IMG/VR virus record: IMGVR_UViG_3300032820_000090
Location: 1-27,140 of that record
Length of the DNA: 27,140 bases
Strand: one strand, 5' to 3'
DNA from: a virus
Below are positions 23,531 through 27,140 of this stretch, piece by piece. The stretch's first letter is position 1, and the number at the start of each line of letters is the position of its first letter. Under the pieces are notes generated by a model. That model did not search any database and had not been told where the DNA came from. It was given only the letters and a program-made list of their open reading frames with translations. Both the position numbers and the translations under genes were made by a program.

Positions 23531-24787
23531 ATGGCAATATTAGGAAAAAGTAATGACTCAATATTTATGGAGCGAATATTTTCGCGTTCCACAACATGGT
23601 CCCCGCCCTTTGATTGCCGAGCTTATGTAACAGTTATAGGTGCAGGAGCTTCAGGAGCTTCTGCTAGAAATACTTCTGATAATAGAGCAGGGGCTGCTTC
23701 TGGTGGAGGCGCAGGGGGTTGTGGTAAAAGTTTGTTAAGACTAGATTCCTCTGTGACTTATTATATTACTATCGGTGCTGGAGGAACTTCTGTGACTGGT
23801 ATCACGGGCACCGCATTTGGTGTGGACGGGCAGAAGAGTGTTTTTGCTGATGGCAACGACCCTGACGCGGATGCCATAATAACAGCTACCGGAGGTATTA
23901 AAGGCATTCAAGCAGTAGCTGCTGATGTAGTAGCTACCCAAGCTGGAGGTGTTGGAGGATCAGCTACCGGAGGTAATATATGGAATGTCACTGGAGGTGC
24001 TGGAGGTAGCGCAACGGTTTCTTGGTACGAAGTAGCTGGAATTCATAACGCCGCTGCTGGTGGAGGTGCCCCAGGCATTTTAGGAGAGTCATTTAGAGGT
24101 GGAAATGCCTTATTAAGTGTCGATGGCTATAATAAATATGCTGCCACAGGAGGTGGTGGTGTAGGGGGTAGAGGTGGAGATGCTACTTTATCAGGAGGCC
24201 ATACGAACTATGCTATGACTCAAGGCGGTTCTGGAGACCACGATGGTGATGATGTTAGTCATGCAACTGCTTCAACAGGAAAGGGCTGCTGGAACTGGGC
24301 TACTGACGGTGATAATCCAGTTCGGAATAAGTGCTATGATTTGACTGCAAGATTAGGTATTAATGCAGCGGGTAGGGGGGTTTCCGGTGCATATAATGGG
24401 ACTACCTACGAGAAGTGGAAGGACGCCGCACAAGCAAGTTCGGGTAAAGCCGCTAGTATTTTTCATGGTTTAACTGGTCAAGGTGCAACTAGAACACAAG
24501 GAGATCATTATTCGTCTGCTGGCCCCGGTGCTGGAGGAGGAGGCTACGCATACTACGCAATTGATTGGACCTATACGTATATGTCCCCCGGCCTTTTTGG
24601 CGGTGGTGGTGGCGGTATTCCTAACTACGCAGATTCTACCTATAGTACTAATATTGGCTACTCAGGAGCGGGCAGCTTTGGTGCTGGAGGCGGGGCTATT
24701 GCGGGCTATGCCAGTAGTTCTAATGCTCATAATTCCGGTACTGGTGGCGCTGGTTTAGTTGTTGTAACGATTTTGGAGGCGCTGTAA
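23531..24787 (+). CDS. Glycine-rich tail adhesin / receptor-binding protein
   Basis: Product of 418 residues with very high Gly content in at least nine clusters, for example GAGASGASA, ASGGGAGGCG, GGVGGSATGGN, VTGGAGGSA, AAAGGGAPG, GGGGVGGRGGDA, GPGAGGGGYA, FGGGGGGIP and GAGSFGAGGGA, ending NSGTGGAGLVVVTILEAL. Between clusters lie variable segments rich in Tyr, Trp, Asn and Asp (CWNWATDGDNPVRNKCYD, YAYYAIDWTYTYMSP). This alternation resembles Gly-rich adhesins such as gp38 of T2/S16-like phages, which pack Gly motifs as polyglycine-II helices and use the loops to bind receptors. The N-terminal ~50 residues (FMERIFSRSTTWSPPFDCRAYVTVIGAG) probably anchor it. Its next gene is an assembly chaperone. 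The adhesin role is inferred from composition and context. Confidence 0.72.
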   Translation: MAILGKSNDSIFMERIFSRSTTWSPPFDCRAYVTVIGAGASGASARNTSDNRAGAASGGGAGGCGKSLLRLDSSVTYYITIGAGGTSVTGITGTAFGVDGQKSVFADGNDPDADAIITATGGIKGIQAVAADVVATQAGGVGGSATGGNIWNVTGGAGGSATVSWYEVAGIHNAAAGGGAPGILGESFRGGNALLSVDGYNKYAATGGGGVGGRGGDATLSGGHTNYAMTQGGSGDHDGDDVSHATASTGKGCWNWATDGDNPVRNKCYDLTARLGINAAGRGVSGAYNGTTYEKWKDAAQASSGKAASIFHGLTGQGATRTQGDHYSSAGPGAGGGGYAYYAIDWTYTYMSPGLFGGGGGGIPNYADSTYSTNIGYSGAGSFGAGGGAIAGYASSSNAHNSGTGGAGLVVVTILEAL

Positions 24788-25083
24788 TGAGTATTTATCG
24801 TGTGACAGATAGTGATGGTAACATCAGCAGAATAGTAGCCTCAGAAGAATTTGCTAAAGCACAATATGCCAGCTATGAGCTAGAGGTTGCTCCAGATGCA
24901 AGTGACTTAGAAATTGCACAGGCTGAAAAAGAGTGGAGAGATCAAGAATTACAACAAACAGATTGGATAGCCCAAACCCCTGACTATCCGAATCGTGATG
25001 CATACCTCACATACAGACAAGAATTAAGAGACTGGCCTAGTACTGGAGACTTCCCCGATACAAGACCGACTGTAGGGAGTTAA
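24787..25083 (+). CDS. Tail fibre assembly chaperone-like protein (copy 2)
   Basis: Product of 98 residues that starts on the last base of the adhesin stop (TAATG). The N-terminal ~50 residues (MSIYRVTDSDGNISRIVASEEFAKAQY) differ from those of copy 1 at 22073. The C-terminus WRDQELQQTDWIAQTPDYPNRDAYLTYRQELRDWPSTGDFPDTRPTVGS (24937-25080) matches it closely, so the two genes share the APC-type domain but have swapped front parts. The DNA differs at many synonymous positions, pointing to an old duplication. The placement directly behind the Gly-rich adhesin suggests that this copy serves the adhesin or the following fibres. The last codons (GTA GGG AGT) provide a GGGAG ribosome binding site for the gene at 25085. 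Confidence 0.72.
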   Translation: MSIYRVTDSDGNISRIVASEEFAKAQYASYELEVAPDASDLEIAQAEKEWRDQELQQTDWIAQTPDYPNRDAYLTYRQELRDWPSTGDFPDTRPTVGS

Positions 25084-25084
25084 G

Positions 25085-25225
25085 ATGCCTTTTTTAGGAG
25101 AACAACCAGCAGAAGCAGCAACCCTATTAGTAGCAGGTAGGTCTGCTATAACTTCAGTAGAATTAATAGGGGGGTCGATAACCGTAACAACTCGGTCCGG
25201 AACAGTTAGCGTAGGAGTAGTATAA
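25085..25225 (+). CDS. Short MPFLG-type protein, 46 residues
   Basis: A small gene of 46 codons plus stop, easily missed because of its size. It begins MPFLGEQPAEAA, matching the MPFLGKQPSQG start of the 354-residue fibre at 22464, and like that gene follows a tail-assembly-chaperone gene by one base. The remainder is beta-type (LLVAGRSAITSVELIGGSITVTTRSG, then SVGVV). A GGGAG site lies 10 bases upstream, and its TAA overlaps the next ATG (25225), so it sits in a coupled operon. It may be a truncated remnant of a fibre N-terminal domain or a genuine short accessory protein. The intact overlap junctions on both sides argue against random decay. Confidence 0.68.
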   Translation: MPFLGEQPAEAATLLVAGRSAITSVELIGGSITVTTRSGTVSVGVV

Positions 25226-26499
25226 TGGCAAATAGATTTCCACTTGTAGTGGATTCAACAAATAGTAATATAAGGGAGCTACCGTCAGGAGATAATCTTG
25301 ACTTAACAGGAAGTGGGATTACGGGCCTTGCTACGCTCTATGCAACAGATTTAATTTTAGGAGAGGATTCACAGACTGCTATTGATTTTGGCACAGCTAA
25401 TGAAATTGCTTTCAAAGCTAATGACGCCGCCCGGCTGACCTTAACAGAGTCATCTTTAAAACCTGTTACAACTAATCAAATCGATTTAGGAACGGCATCA
25501 CTTGAGTTTAAAAATGCTTACTTTGATGGGACAGTAACAGCAGATGAATTCGCAGGGCCGTTAACTGGCAATGCCGATACTGCTACAGCTGCTACAACTG
25601 CTGCAACAGTTACGACTGCTGCTCAATCTAATATTACCTCGTTAGGAACACTTACAACTTTAACTGTTGATAACGTCATTGTCAACGGTACAACCATTGG
25701 TCACACTAGCGATACTGATTTACTGACTTTAGCTAGTGGTGGACTAACAGCATTAGGCACAATAACTGTTGGTGTAGATGATGCTGGGCACGATGTTAAA
25801 TTCTTTGGAGATACAGCCAGTGCTTATATGCTCTGGGATACGTCAGCAGATGACTTAATCTTAGGGGGTGCTGCCAGAGTTGTTGTACCTGCTAATGGGC
25901 TTGTTATAGGAAGTACAGCAGTGACAGCAACGGGTGCAGAATTAAATCTTCTTGCTAGTGCAGGTACGTTAAAGCAAGCAGGCAAAGAAACCATATGGGT
26001 TCCTGCTACTGCTATGTACCCTAATACTACTAATGGTTGTTCAGCATTAACACAGGTAGCAATAGGAACAAATATGCCTGATGTAAAGGTTTTAGACTTC
26101 ATAGGAACAGGAAGTCAAGATGAATATGCTCAGTTTACAGTAGCATTTCCAAAAAGTTGGAACGAAGGTACTGTAACTTTTCAACCATTTTGGATGGTTA
26201 CAGGAACAAATGCAGGTACGGTAGCTTGGGGATTACAAGGTGTATCAATGGAAAACAGTGATCCTGCAGCGGATGAGTTTGGAACTGCTACTGTAACTAC
26301 AGCTTTAGCATTTAGCGGAACTTCTAATGATGTAATGGTTTCTGCTGAAAGCAACACGGTAGCTATAGAGCAAGTTGCAGATGATGCTGTGACCTTTTTC
26401 CAAATTTTTAGAGATGTAAGTGCCGATGACCAAACAGGAGACGCTAGGCTACTTGGAATTAAAATATTCTTCACCACTAACGCTGCAAATGACGCCTAG
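25225..26499 (+). CDS. Tail fibre protein, MANRFPL type
   Basis: Product of 424 residues. The N-terminus MANRFPLVVDSTNSNIRELPSGDNLDLTGSGI is a recurrent start of marine phage fibre proteins. The shaft has typical segments: DLGTASLEFKNAYFDGTVTADEF, PLTGNADTATAATTAATV, SLGTLTTLTVDN, and GHTSDTDLLTLASGGL / LWDTSADDLILGGAA (25570-25884). The C-terminal ~150 residues form a separate domain (KETIWVPATAMYPNTTNGCSALTQVA, KVLDFIGTGSQDEYAQFTVAFPKSWNEGTVTFQPFWM, FFQIFRDVSADDQTGDARLLGIKIFFTT) with beta-sandwich patterning, which I recognise from fibre ends of other marine phages but cannot tie to a ligand. It overlaps the 46-codon gene upstream and is followed after 9 bases by the lectin-like gene. Confidence 0.78.
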   Translation: MANRFPLVVDSTNSNIRELPSGDNLDLTGSGITGLATLYATDLILGEDSQTAIDFGTANEIAFKANDAARLTLTESSLKPVTTNQIDLGTASLEFKNAYFDGTVTADEFAGPLTGNADTATAATTAATVTTAAQSNITSLGTLTTLTVDNVIVNGTTIGHTSDTDLLTLASGGLTALGTITVGVDDAGHDVKFFGDTASAYMLWDTSADDLILGGAARVVVPANGLVIGSTAVTATGAELNLLASAGTLKQAGKETIWVPATAMYPNTTNGCSALTQVAIGTNMPDVKVLDFIGTGSQDEYAQFTVAFPKSWNEGTVTFQPFWMVTGTNAGTVAWGLQGVSMENSDPAADEFGTATVTTALAFSGTSNDVMVSAESNTVAIEQVADDAVTFFQIFRDVSADDQTGDARLLGIKIFFTTNAANDA

Positions 26500-26508
26500 G
26501 AGTAATTA

Positions 26509-27140
26509 ATGTCTTTTAGTGATAAAGTTTTAGGGTTTGGGGCCTTTGCCAATAGAGGAACCCCTTTCGAGATTAATCAGTCTTTGATGTTTAATGATAA
26601 CGATTCAGCATATCTTTCTCGTACTCCATCATCGGCTGGTAATCGTAAAACTTGGACTTTCAGTGCCTGGATAAAACGGAGTAACCTAACCTCAGGTAGT
26701 ACTTATCAACAAATTTTTGGCACAGGAAATTTTCACACAGGTACTTCATTTGGTGGATTGTATATTGACCTTAATGATTGCTTAATTGCTTTTGATAGTC
26801 CTATGGGTCTGGCTAGATATTCTAGTATGCGATTACGTGATACTGCAGCATGGTACCATATTGTTTTTGCAGTAGATGCGGCAAATACAGCTGCTCATAT
26901 GTATGTTAATGGGGTAGAAGTTACCAGTTTTTCAAGTAATACTGGACCTAATAACGTGGATGGGCGAGTTAATAATACTACTGAACATTTTCTAGGAAAG
27001 AATGATGGTACGGACAGCTATTTTGATGGCTATATGTCTGAAGTCCATTTTGTTGATGGAACAAAATTGGCTGCGAGTGATTTTGGAGAAACTAATGCAA
27101 TTACAGGTCAATGGGTTCCAAAAGAAGTCGAGGACGTAAC
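26509..27140 (+). CDS. LamG / concanavalin A-like lectin fibre protein (5' part, cut by window end)
   Basis: Open from ATG 26509 (AGGAG just upstream at about 26498-26502) to the window edge, 210 complete codons. After a short lead (MSFSDKVLGFGAFANRG) comes a LamG/ConA-like beta-sandwich at about residues 24-200: the pattern YLSRTPSSAGNRKTWTFSAWIKRS, IFGTGN, AWYHIVFAVDAA, AHMYVNGVEVTSF, EHFLGKND, YFDGYMSEVHFVDGT and FGETNAITGQWVPKE (26580-27120). The 'FDGYmsEVhFvDG' element with 'WtFSaWiKRS' is a strong mark of lectin-like domains in phage receptor-binding proteins, which bind sugars. The protein continues beyond the window, so total length and further domains are unknown. It is probably a receptor-binding fibre or tip protein. 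Confidence 0.82.
   Translation, partial: MSFSDKVLGFGAFANRGTPFEINQSLMFNDNDSAYLSRTPSSAGNRKTWTFSAWIKRSNLTSGSTYQQIFGTGNFHTGTSFGGLYIDLNDCLIAFDSPMGLARYSSMRLRDTAAWYHIVFAVDAANTAAHMYVNGVEVTSFSSNTGPNNVDGRVNNTTEHFLGKNDGTDSYFDGYMSEVHFVDGTKLAASDFGETNAITGQWVPKEVEDV

Overview
The window is a tail-gene block from a tailed double-stranded DNA phage (Caudoviricetes). All genes lie on the + strand, are tightly packed and often overlap by one base (TAATG). The head-to-tail order and lambda-type tail-tip genes indicate a long, non-contractile tail (siphovirus morphology). Base composition is AT-rich (by eye about 40% G+C). The fibre genes carry short motifs typical of phages of marine bacteria, so a marine host is likely but not proven. 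No integrase, tRNA, CRISPR, transposase or host gene was seen.

Layout. (1) 1-2003: neck genes, namely the end of a gp6-like head-tail connector, an unusually long gp10-like neck protein and a tail terminator. (2) 2067-3779: a large decorated tail tube protein, closed by a UUCG-loop terminator. (3) 3830-4741: a perfect sigma70 promoter (TTGACA-17-TATAAT) reads into a tail assembly chaperone pair, which carries a complete -1 programmed frameshift signal (slippery A AAT TTT, 8-nt spacer, 9-bp hairpin) equivalent to lambda G/GT. (4) 4741-18021: tape measure (H-like), then M-, L-, K-, I- and J-like tail-tip genes in the lambda order. (5) A second near-consensus promoter (18041-18069) starts a run of fibre, adhesin and chaperone genes that continues past the window: small connector-like proteins, two IQIKR-type fibres, a small beta protein, fibre subunits, two paralogous tail-assembly chaperones, a glycine-rich adhesin, a 46-residue mini-gene, a large fibre and a LamG/ConA-like lectin protein cut by the window end.

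How the parts work together. The G/GT chaperones would coat the 1320-residue tape measure while the tube protein polymerises around it, predicting a tail of roughly 200 nm. M, L, K, I and J build and mature the tip. The fibre operon supplies interchangeable host-recognition parts.

Most unusual points: the frameshift cassette with its -1-frame stop touching the slippery site; a tandem chitin-binding-like insertion between the Fe-S cysteines of the L-like protein; one beta module inserted in both the M- and J-like proteins; and a duplicated chaperone plus MPFLG-fibre cassette whose second copy is only 46 residues long. No wholly new system type was identified.
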